A stretch of DNA of 64,000 nt from Stenotrophomonas sp. 24(2023) (GCF_030913365.1 NZ_CP133160.1:1178001-1242000), one strand, 5' to 3'; shown: positions 26,819-37,103, counted from the stretch's first letter. Numbers and translations are program-made. The notes: generated from the sequence alone by a model not told the origin.

Positions 26819-28075
26819 TCAGTCCTTCACGATCTGCGGCGACCCCAGGCCAAGACCGGCGATACGGCCGGCAAGTTCCGTGGCCGTGGCATGGTCGCTG
26901 GCCGGCACGCGCAGGCGCCACAGGGTTCGTCCCCCGGCGGCGATGTCACTGATGGTCGCGTTGACGATGCCGGCGGCATTGAGCTGGCCCAGCGCGCGGG
27001 TGGCGTTTTCGCGGCTGGCGAAGCTGGCCACCTGCAGCATGACCGCGCCCAGCACCTGCTGCGGCAGGCTCGGGTCGGGCCGCGGCGCGGTGCTGGCCAC
27101 GGCGGCGACCGGCGGGCGCGGCGTGGCCGCCACCACCGGCGGCGCACTGCGCACCGGCGCAGCAGCCGGCAGTTCGGCCACGGCGACCTCGGGCAGGTCA
27201 CTGCTGGCGGCCTGGGTGGTGGCCGGGGTTCCGCGCACCGGGGCAGCGGCCACGGTGCGGTCGGGCAGGCGCTGGACCAGCTGGTCCATGTTGCTGGACG
27301 ACGGGCGTGACGGCGCAGGTGCCGGCCGTGCAGCGGCCACGGTGGCCGCCGCTGCGGCCGCCGCCCGGCGCTCACGGCGCGAGCCACCGGCCAGCAGGTT
27401 GTCATCGCCAGGCTGCAGCGCGCGCACTTCCACGTTGCCGGTGCCGCGCTGGGTGATGCCCAGGCGCACGGCGGCGGCGTAGCTCAGGTCCACCACGCGG
27501 CCATCGTGGAACGGGCCGCGGTCGTTGACGCGCACGATCACCGATTCGCCGTTGTCCAGGTTGGTCACCCGGGCAAAGCTCGGCAGCGGCAGGGTCTTGT
27601 GCGCGGCGGTGAACTGGTACATGTCATAGACCTCGCGGTTGGAGGTCAGGCGGCCATGGAACTTGGCACCGTAGTACGACGCCGTGCCGCGCTCGACATA
27701 GTTGCGGGTGTCATCCAGGACCTTGTATTCCTTGCCCAGCACCACGTAAGGGGTCTTGTTGCCGATCGCCGAACGCGCCTCGCTGGTGACCAGCGGCTCG
27801 GGAATGCAGGCCACGTTGGGGATGTAGTCGGGCGTGCTGTCCTTCACCCCGGGGCGGTACAGGCCGCCGGCGGTGTAGTTGCCGCGCGTGTTCGGGTCTT
27901 CCTTGGCTGCTGCATAGGGAGAGCCGTCGGGGCAATGCGCCGGACGCCCGCCCTTGCCGTGCACCACCGTGCCCACCGGCTTGCCGGTGCCGGCCTTGCC
28001 GGATTTGCTCGGTGCGCTGCTGCAGGCGGCCAGCGCGAGGATGATCAGTCCCGGGACCAGCCATTTCATGTTCAT
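26819..28075 (-). CDS. rlpA: Septal-ring lytic transglycosylase RlpA-like lipoprotein
   Basis: 418-aa lipoprotein with lipobox LAAC (Cys18). The double-psi beta-barrel domain is around residues 140-230: GTASYYGAKFHGRLTSNREVYD, and RVNDRGPFHDGRVVDLSYAA with the catalytic Asp. A long Ala-rich linker leads to a C-terminal SPOR domain in the last 75 residues, which binds denuded glycan at the septum. RlpA of Pseudomonas cleaves denuded strands. ATG 28075 overlaps the mltB stop (ATGA). The linker is longer than in E. coli. Confidence 0.9.
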   Translation of the reverse strand: MNMKWLVPGLIILALAACSSAPSKSGKAGTGKPVGTVVHGKGGRPAHCPDGSPYAAAKEDPNTRGNYTAGGLYRPGVKDSTPDYIPNVACIPEPLVTSEARSAIGNKTPYVVLGKEYKVLDDTRNYVERGTASYYGAKFHGRLTSNREVYDMYQFTAAHKTLPLPSFARVTNLDNGESVIVRVNDRGPFHDGRVVDLSYAAAVRLGITQRGTGNVEVRALQPGDDNLLAGGSRRERRAAAAAAATVAAARPAPAPSRPSSSNMDQLVQRLPDRTVAAAPVRGTPATTQAASSDLPEVAVAELPAAAPVRSAPPVVAATPRPPVAAVASTAPRPDPSLPQQVLGAVMLQVASFASRENATRALGQLNAAGIVNATISDIAAGGRTLWRLRVPASDHATATELAGRIAGLGLGSPQIVKD

Positions 28076-29217
28076 GCCGGCGGCAGCTCCTGTCCGGTGA
28101 TGGCCTGCGACAGCTGGAACACCGCCATCGCGTACATCTTGGAAATGTTGTAGCGGGTGATGGCGTAGTAGTTCTGGAAGCCCAGCCAGTACTGCTTGCC
28201 GGTGCTGCCTTCGAGCGTGACCGGCGTTGCGGTGACTCCCGGCTGCACCGCTGCGCCGGGCTGGTAACCGCGCGCGGCCAGCTCGGCCAGGCTCCAGCGC
28301 GGGGTCCATTCGGTCGGGTTGAATTCCTCACGGCCAGCGGCCAGCGTTGCCGGCACCGCCACCTGGCCACCGCGCACCCAGCCGCCCTTCTTCACGAAGT
28401 AGTTGGCGATGGACGAGAACACGTCGTCGTAGCTGTTGAACAGGTCGCGGCGGCCATCACCGTTGCCGTCCACGGCGTAGTCCAGGTAGCTGGACGGCAT
28501 GAACTGGCCCATGCCCATCGCACCGGCATAGCTGCCCTTGAGCGTGGTGATGTCCAGGTTTTCCTCGCGGCCCAGTTCGAACAGCTTGGCCAGTTCATCG
28601 CGGAAATACAGTTCCCGGCGCACTTCGCGCTCGAGCTTGCCCGGGTCGCCGCTGCGCGGGTAATAGAAGGCCAGCGTGTACAGCGCATCGAGCACGCGGT
28701 GACTGCCGGCATTCTTCCCATAGCTGGTTTCCACCCCGATGATCGCCACGATCACCTCGGCCGGCACACCGGTGCGCTGCTGCACCCGCTCCAGCTCGGC
28801 ACGGTGCTCGGCCAGGAACGCGCGGCCACCATCGATGCGCGCCTTGCTGATGAACATCGGGCGGTATTCGTTCCACGGCTTGACCCGCTCAGCCGGGCGC
28901 GACATGGCGGCGATGATCGGCTGGCGCACCTGCGCCTGGTCGAGCACGCGGCTGATCGCATCGGGCTGCAGGCCATAGCGCTTGGCGGTATCGGCAACGA
29001 AACGGGCGCGGGCCGTCTCGAACGGGACCGGCGTGAGGTCCACCGGCGCGGCCGTGGCGGCGGCGGCTTCCGGCGCGGCTTCGGCCGGGCCCTTGTGGCG
29101 GCTGGACGGCTCGCGCGGCGTGCTGCTGGCCTGCGGCGATGAGGGCGGAGACGTCGGCTGGGTCGCGCAGGCGACCAGACCGAGGGTGAGCATGCAGGCC
29201 AGAGTGCGTCGAATCAT
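28072..29217 (-). CDS. mltB: Membrane-bound lytic murein transglycosylase B
   Basis: 381-aa lipoprotein (lipobox LVAC, Cys17) of the SltB/MltB family, cleaving the glycan backbone to 1,6-anhydro ends. The catalytic Glu lies in VAIIGVETSYGKNAGSHRVLDA. The family segments GSYAGAMGMGQFMPSSYLDYAV and YAITRYNISKMYAMAV are intact. A Pro/Ser-rich linker follows the lipid anchor. It starts the unit with rlpA and dacC and has a plausible sigma-70 promoter 28 bp upstream. Confidence 0.93.
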   Translation of the reverse strand: MIRRTLACMLTLGLVACATQPTSPPSSPQASSTPREPSSRHKGPAEAAPEAAAATAAPVDLTPVPFETARARFVADTAKRYGLQPDAISRVLDQAQVRQPIIAAMSRPAERVKPWNEYRPMFISKARIDGGRAFLAEHRAELERVQQRTGVPAEVIVAIIGVETSYGKNAGSHRVLDALYTLAFYYPRSGDPGKLEREVRRELYFRDELAKLFELGREENLDITTLKGSYAGAMGMGQFMPSSYLDYAVDGNGDGRRDLFNSYDDVFSSIANYFVKKGGWVRGGQVAVPATLAAGREEFNPTEWTPRWSLAELAARGYQPGAAVQPGVTATPVTLEGSTGKQYWLGFQNYYAITRYNISKMYAMAVFQLSQAITGQELPPA

Positions 29218-29244
29218 CGTCGCAGGTTAGCAGGTCATGGATGA

Positions 29245-29273
29245 ATTAAAACCCCTAACACCATGAATCACAA
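29245..29273 (-). promoter_or_regulatory. Sigma-70-like promoter of mltB
   Basis: On the minus strand TTGTGA (29273-29268) and TTTAAT (29250-29245) are separated by exactly 17 bp. The -10 box ends 28 bp before the mltB ATG. It would drive mltB-rlpA-dacC independently of the mre-mrd genes. Confidence 0.55.
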
Positions 29274-29543
29274 CGATTTGCTTGCCAGCAGCCGGAAATG
29301 TGAAAGGCAGGTGATCGCCCTTCCCCATTCAGGCAGAGGGTGCCGGTTGCGCCCCCATCCCCGCAGGCGCAACCGGCCACCGGATCCGGTGGAACCGGTA
29401 CGGCCGCCACTCCCCAGTGGCAGTACGCCGCAACCGGTCCTGCTGGACCTGTACTGCAAGCTGTCCGGCGCCCCCTTCGCGCTGCCTGGGCTGCGCGCAG
29501 AGCCGGACGGGCGCCATTTTGCAGGCCGTTTGCGTCATGTCCA

Positions 29544-29616
29544 TTGATTCGAATCAACACATTCGATTGAAATGTGAACTGGAACTCACTTTTTTTGAAA
29601 CATTCGTTTGCAAACG
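29544..29616. repeat. Cluster of three palindromes
   Basis: TTGATTCGAATCAA (29544-29557) and CGTTTGCAAACG (29605-29616) are perfect palindromes. Between them, 29558-29576 has the arms CACATT and AATGTG. Such symmetric sites resemble regulator-binding sites rather than the GC-rich SMAG repeats. No regulator can be named. Confidence 0.55.
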
Positions 29617-29645
29617 GTTTCATCCGGAACGATGCCCGCCGGCGC

Positions 29646-30746
29646 TCACCCGCCCCCGCCATGCACCGGGTGATGCTGGCGCACCGCCATCACCAGGCCG
29701 ATGCCGGCCAGCAATGACACCGCCGAGGTGCCGCCATAGCTGATCAGCGGCATGGGGATGCCCACCACCGGCAGCACGCCGGAAATCATCCCGCCATTGA
29801 CCAGCACGTAGACGAAGAACGCCAGGCCCAGGCTGCCGGCCAGCAGGCGCGCATGGGTGTCGCGGGCACGGCTGGCGATCCACAGGCAGCGCCCGACCAC
29901 GAACAGGTACAGCGCCAGCACGGTGACCACGCCGATCCAGCCGAATTCCTCGGCCAGCACCGAGAACGCGAAATCGGTGGTGTACTCGGGCAGGAAATCC
30001 AGCGTGGCCTGGGTACCGTTGCCCCAGCCGCGCCCCTGCCAGCCACCGGAACCAATGGCGATGCGCGACTGCAGGATGTTCCAGCCGGTACCCAGTGGAT
30101 CGGCGGCCGGATCCAGGAAGGTCAGCACACGGTCCTTCTGGTACTGCCGCAGCAGCCCGAACCACGCCAGCGGCGCCGCCACCGCCAGCCCTGCCGCGCC
30201 CGTGCCCACCCAGCCCCAGTGCAGGCCGGCCAGCAGCAGCGCGAACACCCCGCTGGCGGTCACCAGCGTGGCCGTGCCCAGGTTGGGCTGCAGCAGGATC
30301 AGCAGCGCCGGCACCCCGATCAGCAGTGCCGATACCAGTACCGTGCGCGGCGAGGGCGGCAGCGGCCGCTGGTGCAGGTACCAGGCAATCATCAACGGCA
30401 GGCTGAGCTTGAGCAGTTCCGAGGGCTGCAGGTAGAACACGCCCAGGTTCAGCCAGCGCTGGCCGTACTTGCCGGTGCCCACCACGTACACCGCCAGCAG
30501 CGGCAGCATCGAGGCGGCATACAGCCAGGGCGTCCACGCACGCAGCCGCACCAGCGACACCCGCGACAGCACTCCCATCGCCACCAGCCCGCCGCCAAAG
30601 CGCAGCGCCTGCCCGCGCACCGGGCCATCCACGCTGTACAGCACGGCCAGACCGGCAGCCATCAGGATCAGCAACGCGACCAGCAACGGCAGGTCGAGCG
30701 TGCGCACCGCGCCGTGGCAGTGCCCCAGGAGTCGTTTCCATTCCAC
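29646..30746 (-). CDS. Second RodA-like SEDS glycosyltransferase (tandem paralogue)
   Basis: 366-aa SEDS-family membrane protein, about ten hydrophobic segments, closely similar to the RodA encoded just upstream. The peptidoglycan-polymerase landmark TTDFAFSVLAEEFGW retains the essential Asp. GSGGWQGRGWGNGTQ and MPLISYGGTSAVSLL are family signatures. The start is uncertain: GTG 30746 (or GTG 30755) is the only in-frame candidate before the first helix, and no strong ribosome site is seen. It follows rodA with a 104-bp gap. Most bacteria have one rodA here, so this looks like a lineage duplication that has diverged but not decayed. Confidence 0.88.
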   Translation of the reverse strand: MEWKRLLGHCHGAVRTLDLPLLVALLILMAAGLAVLYSVDGPVRGQALRFGGGLVAMGVLSRVSLVRLRAWTPWLYAASMLPLLAVYVVGTGKYGQRWLNLGVFYLQPSELLKLSLPLMIAWYLHQRPLPPSPRTVLVSALLIGVPALLILLQPNLGTATLVTASGVFALLLAGLHWGWVGTGAAGLAVAAPLAWFGLLRQYQKDRVLTFLDPAADPLGTGWNILQSRIAIGSGGWQGRGWGNGTQATLDFLPEYTTDFAFSVLAEEFGWIGVVTVLALYLFVVGRCLWIASRARDTHARLLAGSLGLAFFVYVLVNGGMISGVLPVVGIPMPLISYGGTSAVSLLAGIGLVMAVRQHHPVHGGGG

Positions 30747-30850
30747 GCCGGGCACGGTAGCAACCCGCGCTTGCGTGAAGCTGTCAGGCGGGGATGGGAT
30801 GCCCCGGATGGCGGGGATGCCTATCCGGTACGCGCGCCAGCGGGCAACCG

Positions 30851-31963
30851 CTACCCGTAACCGCCATGCACCGGATTGTGGCTGCGCACCGCCATCACCA
30901 GCCCGAACCCGGCCAGCAGGGAGACCGCCGAGGTGCCGCCGTAGCTGATCAGCGGCATCGGCACGCCCACCACCGGCAGCACACCGGAAATCATGCCGCC
31001 GTTGACCAGCACGTACACGAAGAACGCCAGCCCGGTCGCGCCGGCCAGCAGGCGCGAATAGGAATCGCGTGACTGGCTGGCGATGTACAGGCAGCGGCCG
31101 ATCACCACCAGGTACAGGGTCATCACCACCGCCACGCCGATCCAGCCGAAGTCCTCGCTGAACACCGAGAAGGCGAAATCGGTGGTCTGCTCGGGAATGA
31201 AGTTCAGGTGCGACTGCGAGCCCTCGCCCCAGCCCTTGCCACTCATCCCACCCGAGCCGATCGCGATCTTGGACTGGATGATGTTCCAGCCCGCCCCGCG
31301 CGCATCCATTTCCGGGTCGAGGAACATCATGATGCGGTCCTTCTGGTAGGGCCGCAGCAGCCAGAACCACGCCACCGGCGCCATCGCGGTGACACCCCCC
31401 ACGCCCAGCCCCACCCACCACCAGGGCAGGCCGGCCAGCAGCAGCACGAACACGCCGCTGGCGGCGATCAGCACGCCGGTACCGAAGTCCGGCTGCAGCA
31501 TCACCAGCCCGGTCGGTACGCCGATGATGACCAGGGCGGTCAGCACCGTGCTGATGCGCGGCGGCAGCGGCATGCGGTGCAGGTACCAGGCCACCATCAT
31601 CGGCAGGCTGACCTTGAGCAGTTCGGCCGGCTGCAGGTAGAACAGCTTCAGGTCCAGCCATTGCCGCCCGTACTTGCCGGTGCCCAGCACGAACACCGCC
31701 AGCAGCGGGATCATCGAGATCGCATAGATGAGCGGGGTGGCCGAGCGGATGCGCAGGATCGGCACCCGCGAAATGCCCCACAGCGCCGCCAGGCCCACCG
31801 CGAAACGCGCGCCCTGGGCCATCACCAGGCTGTCGCCGCCTGCGCTTTTGAGCGTGGCCAGGCCGATCACCATCAGGGCGCCCAGCGCCAGGCACAGCAC
31901 CCAGTCCAGGGTGCTGAAGAAGCGCCGCAGCAGATCGCCAACCCAGCGCAGGAAAACCTTCAT
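30851..31963 (-). CDS. rodA: Rod-shape peptidoglycan polymerase RodA
   Basis: 370-aa SEDS glycosyltransferase that polymerises lipid II together with PBP2 in cell elongation. It has about ten transmembrane helices. The catalytic Asp region reads EQTTDFAFSVFSEDFGW, and GSGGMSGKGWGEGSQ and GKYGRQWLDL are conserved. ATG 31963 overlaps the mrdA stop by four bases (ATGA), giving tight coupling to its PBP2 partner. A second rodA copy lies directly downstream. Confidence 0.94.
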   Translation of the reverse strand: MKVFLRWVGDLLRRFFSTLDWVLCLALGALMVIGLATLKSAGGDSLVMAQGARFAVGLAALWGISRVPILRIRSATPLIYAISMIPLLAVFVLGTGKYGRQWLDLKLFYLQPAELLKVSLPMMVAWYLHRMPLPPRISTVLTALVIIGVPTGLVMLQPDFGTGVLIAASGVFVLLLAGLPWWWVGLGVGGVTAMAPVAWFWLLRPYQKDRIMMFLDPEMDARGAGWNIIQSKIAIGSGGMSGKGWGEGSQSHLNFIPEQTTDFAFSVFSEDFGWIGVAVVMTLYLVVIGRCLYIASQSRDSYSRLLAGATGLAFFVYVLVNGGMISGVLPVVGVPMPLISYGGTSAVSLLAGFGLVMAVRSHNPVHGGYG

Positions 31964-34038
31964 CGTGATGCTCCGCTGGCCCGCGCAGGGGCGGCAGGTG
32001 GCGGCAGTGCGGCCGCCGGCGGCGTGGCCGGGGCACCCGGGGCGGGCGCCGGCGCCAGCGGCAGGCCGATCTGCACCGGCAGATCCACCAGGTGCGCGGC
32101 GGCCTCATCGCCCGCCTTGCGCGCGCCCGGGTCTTCATTGTCGAACGCGGTGGCGCCGATGGCCGTGGTGCCGCGCTCGCTGTCCAGCGACTGCATGCCG
32201 TCGGGCATCTTGCCCAGCAGCCACGCATCGAAGACCTTGCGGGCGATCGGTGCCGCCGCCGAGCCACCGTAACCACCGCCTTCCACGGCGATGGCCAGCG
32301 CGATCACCGGCTGCTCGGCCGGCGCGAAGCCGACGAACAGCGCGCGGTGGCGCAGGTGCATCGGCAGGCTCTTGGGATTGACCGCTGCCGTGCCACGGCG
32401 GCTGATCACCTGCGCGGTACCGGTCTTGCCGGCCATCAGGTACGGCGCCCCGGCGGCCACGCGCCAGCCGCTGCCGCCGGGCTGCATCGTGGCCATCATG
32501 CCTTCGCGCACGGCCTGCACGTTGCTGGCGCTGGGGCTGACCGGCTTGCTCTCGCCGGCGGGCACGCCGGTCCAGCCGCGATCAAACCCCTCGCGCTGCT
32601 GGATCACCAGGTGCGGCGTGTGCAGCTGCCCGCTGGCCAGACCGCTCACCCCGCGCACCAGCTGCAGCGGGGTGACCTTCCAGTCACCCTGGCCGATGCT
32701 GATGTTCACCGTGTCGCCCGGGTACCAGGCTTCCTTGCGGCTTTTGCGCTTGTAGGCTGGCGAGGGCAGGATGCCGCCGATCTCGCCGGTCAGGTCGATG
32801 CCGGTCGGTTCGCCGAACCCGTAGTAGCCCATGTAGTGGTCGAAGCGCTCGATGCCCAGGTCCAACGCCAGCCGGTAGTAATAGGTGTTCACCGACTGGG
32901 CGATCGACTTGCGCAGGTCGGTCCAGCCATGGCCGCCGCGGTTGGCATCACCCCAGCCACGGCTGGTGCCGGGCAGGTAGAACATGCCCGTGGACAGGAT
33001 CTTGTCTTCCGGCCGGCGCACGCCGGCATCCAGGCCGGCCAGCGCGATCAGCGGCTTGAGCGTGGAACCGGGGGCCACGCCGCCCAGCACCAGGCGGTTG
33101 AACTGTGGCCGCGAGGGGTTGTCGTTGAGCGCCTTGAAATCGGCATGGGAAATGCCGTTGACGAACAGGTTGGGATCGTAGGACGGCAGGCTGACCATCG
33201 CCAGCACTTCACCGGTACGCGGGTCCATCGCCACCGCCGAGCCTTCCTGGTCGCCGAAGGCGGCCACCATCGCACGCTGCAGGTCGGCATCGATGGACAG
33301 GCGCAGGTCGGCGCCGGACTGCGCGGCGACACGGCCGACGGTGCGGATGGCGCGGCCCTGCACGTTGGTTTCCACCTGTTCGTAGCCGACCTTGCCGCGC
33401 AGCTGCTGCTCGTAATAGCGCTCCAGGCCGGACTTGCCGATGTGGGTCAGCGCGGCGTTGCCTTCGCCGATGATTTCCAGGTCTTTCTCGTCCACCCGGC
33501 CGACGTAGCCGATGATGTGCGCGAACAGGTCGCCATAGGGGTAGCGCCGGGTCAGGTAGGGTTCCAGCTCCACGCCGGGGAAGCGCCAGCGGTCCACCGC
33601 GAAGCGGGCCATTTCCTCATCGCTCACCCGCAGTTTCAGGGTGACCGGCAGGAAGCTGCGCCGTGCCTTGCGCGCCTTCCAGAAGGCCTCGATCTCCTCC
33701 GGGCTGATGCTCATGATCTTGCCCAGCCCGGCCAGGGTGGCGTCCATGTCCTTGACCTTGTCCGGGGTCACGTCCAGGCGGAAGGCCGGCACGTTCTCGG
33801 CCAGCAGGCGGCCGTTGCGGTCATAGATCATGCCGCGCCCGGGCACCACCGGCCGCGGCTTGATGCGGTTGGCGTCCGAACGGGTGGCGTAGATGTCGTG
33901 GTCGAGCACCTGCAGCTTGAAGTACCAGCCGCCCAGGCCCAGCAGGCAGACCAGCACGCCCAGGAAGCCCAGCGTGGCACGGCGCCGGAACTGTTCGACC
34001 TCGGCGTGCGGGTTCTTGACCTGGCGACGGTTGAACAT
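31960..34038 (-). CDS. mrdA: Penicillin-binding protein 2
   Basis: 692-aa class B transpeptidase for cell elongation. One membrane segment lies at about 23-40. A pedestal/dimer domain contains RPVVPGRGMIYDRNGRLLAENV. The transpeptidase domain has the nucleophile in PGSTLKPLIAL (Ser near 325), SVNTYYYRLA, and KTGTAQVISRRG near 538. The last 70 or so residues are a Pro/Ala-rich periplasmic tail (PAPAPGAPATPPAAALPPP) absent from E. coli PBP2. It starts 2 bp after the mreD stop and overlaps rodA. Confidence 0.95.
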   Translation of the reverse strand: MFNRRQVKNPHAEVEQFRRRATLGFLGVLVCLLGLGGWYFKLQVLDHDIYATRSDANRIKPRPVVPGRGMIYDRNGRLLAENVPAFRLDVTPDKVKDMDATLAGLGKIMSISPEEIEAFWKARKARRSFLPVTLKLRVSDEEMARFAVDRWRFPGVELEPYLTRRYPYGDLFAHIIGYVGRVDEKDLEIIGEGNAALTHIGKSGLERYYEQQLRGKVGYEQVETNVQGRAIRTVGRVAAQSGADLRLSIDADLQRAMVAAFGDQEGSAVAMDPRTGEVLAMVSLPSYDPNLFVNGISHADFKALNDNPSRPQFNRLVLGGVAPGSTLKPLIALAGLDAGVRRPEDKILSTGMFYLPGTSRGWGDANRGGHGWTDLRKSIAQSVNTYYYRLALDLGIERFDHYMGYYGFGEPTGIDLTGEIGGILPSPAYKRKSRKEAWYPGDTVNISIGQGDWKVTPLQLVRGVSGLASGQLHTPHLVIQQREGFDRGWTGVPAGESKPVSPSASNVQAVREGMMATMQPGGSGWRVAAGAPYLMAGKTGTAQVISRRGTAAVNPKSLPMHLRHRALFVGFAPAEQPVIALAIAVEGGGYGGSAAAPIARKVFDAWLLGKMPDGMQSLDSERGTTAIGATAFDNEDPGARKAGDEAAAHLVDLPVQIGLPLAPAPAPGAPATPPAAALPPPAAPARASGASR

Positions 34039-34040
34039 GG

Positions 34041-34526
34041 TCAGCGCCCGCGGCGGCCGTAGCGCAGCGCGTCCAGCAGCACGAACACCAGCGGCCACAG
34101 CAGCATGCCCAGCAGCGGCGCCCACCAGTACGACCACGGCAGGGTCGGTTCATCGACCACGATGTGCACCAGCGCGCTGACGATGCGGTCGTTGAACAGC
34201 AGGCCGCCGATGGCCAACATCTGCTGGGACATCGGGAAGAAGCGGATGCGCGCGCGGAAGCGCTGCAGGATGAAGGCCAGCATGACCAGCCGCAGCGCCT
34301 GTTCGCCCAGCACGCCGCCATACAGCAGGTCGGCCACCACGCCACTGGCGAAGGCGATGCCCAGGCCGACGCGCTCGGGCGCTTCGATGACCCAGTACGC
34401 CAGCACCAGCGCCAGCCAATACGGGCGCAGCGGCTGCAGCAGCGCCGGCAGCGGCAGCAGGCCCAGCAGCAGGGCCATCACCAGGCTGGCCGGCAGCACC
34501 CAGGGGTTGTCGCGCAGGCGGCTCAT
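34041..34526 (-). CDS. mreD: Rod-shape-determining protein MreD
   Basis: 161-aa integral membrane protein of the elongation complex, with five to six hydrophobic segments. IAFASGVVADLLYGGVLGEQAL is the recognisable MreD core. ATG 34526 overlaps the mreC stop (ATGA). It links MreC to the PBP2-RodA pair; no catalytic role is known. Confidence 0.9.
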   Translation of the reverse strand: MSRLRDNPWVLPASLVMALLLGLLPLPALLQPLRPYWLALVLAYWVIEAPERVGLGIAFASGVVADLLYGGVLGEQALRLVMLAFILQRFRARIRFFPMSQQMLAIGGLLFNDRIVSALVHIVVDEPTLPWSYWWAPLLGMLLWPLVFVLLDALRYGRRGR

Positions 34527-35656
34527 CGCTGGGTCTCCGGCGTCGGTGGCGTGGGGGCGGCGGCCGGATCGGCAGCCGGCGCGTCGTTGGCACCCGGTGC
34601 AGTCGCGGCCGGTTCGACCGGGCGTGGCGCCGCCGTGGCCGCCGGCCGTGCGCGCGCCGCCTGTGCGGCCGGTGCCGATGCGGGCGGGGTGGCCGTTGCG
34701 GCGGATGGGGTCGTGCCGGCAGCCGCGGGCGGGGTGCCGGCCGGCAGTGCACCGGCCTCGGCCGGGCCACCGGGCGCCACGGCATCCGGGTCCAGGCGCA
34801 GGTTGGGCGGAATGCGGATCGCCGCACCGGGGCGCAGCAGCAGCACGTCACGCCCGCGGTCAAGCTGGGCGGCCGGCTTCAGTTCACCCACCAGGAAGGC
34901 ATGGGTATCGTCCGGGCGCAGCGCGGTGATGGTGCCGACCGGGAAGCCCGGCGGGAAGCGCCCGCCCAGGCCGGAGGTGACGATCTCATCGCCGATCTCG
35001 ACCCCGGCACTGAGCGGAATGTCGCGCAGCTCCAGGGTGTCGCCACGCCCGTAGACGATCAGGCGCACGCCGTTGCGGGCCACGGTCACCGGCACGGCAT
35101 GGTCGGGGTCGGTCAGCAGCAGTACGGTGGAGGTGCCGCCGGTGGCGCTGATCACCTGCCCCATCAGGCCGCCGGCATCGATGACGGCCTGGCCGACGTG
35201 GACGCCATCACGGCTGCCGGCATCGAGCACCAGGCGGCGCTTCACCGGATCCAGGTCGATGTCCAGGATCGGCGCCAGCTGCACGTCCAGGCCGCTGCGC
35301 TCGGCCACGTTGAGCAGTTCGCGCAGCTGGGCGTTGTCCAGCGCGGCGGTCTGCAGGCGGGTCAGGCGGGCGTTGGCCAGCAGCAGCTGGTTGCGCAGTT
35401 CGCGGTTCTCGGCCACCAGCTGGCCGTGGCTGGCGGCGTTGTCACGCACCTGGCTGCCCAGCTTGCCGGGCAGGCCGGCCAGGGCCCAGACCGGCTGCAC
35501 CAGGGTGTCGGCCTGCGCGCGCAGGCGCGCCAGCCAGCCGGCCTGGTCGTCCAGGACGATCAGGGTGATGGCCAGGGCGAGGTAGGCGAGCAGTCGCAGC
35601 GGACTGGCGGCATCACCGGATCGGGAGGCTACAGGAGGACCGGCGTAGGGCGGCAC
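34523..35656 (-). CDS. mreC: Rod-shape-determining protein MreC, with Pro/Ala tail
   Basis: 377-aa bitopic protein that activates PBP2/RodA from the periplasm. One membrane helix is at about 20-38, a coiled coil at about 65-100 (AENRELRNQLLLANARLTRLQ region), then two beta domains: VIDAGGLMGQVISATGGTS and GLGGRFPPGFPVGTI. From about residue 270 it has a 100-residue Ala/Pro/Thr-rich extension not found in E. coli MreC. The gap to mreB is 118 bp. The extension matches a similar tail on PBP2. Confidence 0.93.
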   Translation of the reverse strand: MPPYAGPPVASRSGDAASPLRLLAYLALAITLIVLDDQAGWLARLRAQADTLVQPVWALAGLPGKLGSQVRDNAASHGQLVAENRELRNQLLLANARLTRLQTAALDNAQLRELLNVAERSGLDVQLAPILDIDLDPVKRRLVLDAGSRDGVHVGQAVIDAGGLMGQVISATGGTSTVLLLTDPDHAVPVTVARNGVRLIVYGRGDTLELRDIPLSAGVEIGDEIVTSGLGGRFPPGFPVGTITALRPDDTHAFLVGELKPAAQLDRGRDVLLLRPGAAIRIPPNLRLDPDAVAPGGPAEAGALPAGTPPAAAGTTPSAATATPPASAPAAQAARARPAATAAPRPVEPAATAPGANDAPAADPAAAPTPPTPETQR

Positions 35657-35774
35657 GGCAACGTTTCAGCTGGAAAAGGGCGAAGGGGAAACACGGCGGC
35701 GCCCCGCCGGTGCCGGCCCGCGCGAACGGGCCGCACCCCGGAAGGGCGCTGCGGGCAGGACCGGCCGGGACGGC

Positions 35775-36932
<1,158 letters not shown>

Positions 36933-37103
36933 CTAGCTGAACCCGCGACTTGGCTGCGTTTCGGCCCGATCGGGCATCACCGGTTCTGGCCCTGAGCGGC
37001 ACCAGCGGGTAACCTTTGCGCCGTCGGGCGCCCAAGGGCGCCGTTTGCTTGCCCGCGGAACCGGGCCAGCCCACCCCAAAATTCACCGCATAGGCTTACA
37101 TCG

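Larger units (their letters stand above)
29218..29645. promoter_or_regulatory. Intergenic region upstream of mltB
   Basis: This 428-bp region between the second rodA and mltB has no convincing gene; open frames on both strands lack ribosome sites and family features. The mltB-proximal end holds a promoter. The distal 110 bp (29525-29635) are clearly more AT-rich than the flanks and contain three palindromes, described separately. Confidence 0.6.

Noticed and set aside
29255..29662. Possible small genes in the mltB upstream region
   Set aside because: Open frames on both strands have no ribosome site, signal peptide or protein-like composition, and they overlap each other.
29646..32276. 876-codon minus-strand open frame suggesting a giant fusion protein
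   Set aside because: Its second part is the rodA paralogue; the first part is the out-of-frame shadow of rodA and mrdA.
31960..34038. Pro/Ala tail of PBP2 as a frameshift artefact
   Set aside because: The tail is in frame to the ATGA overlap with rodA, and MreC has a similar tail, so it is a real extension.
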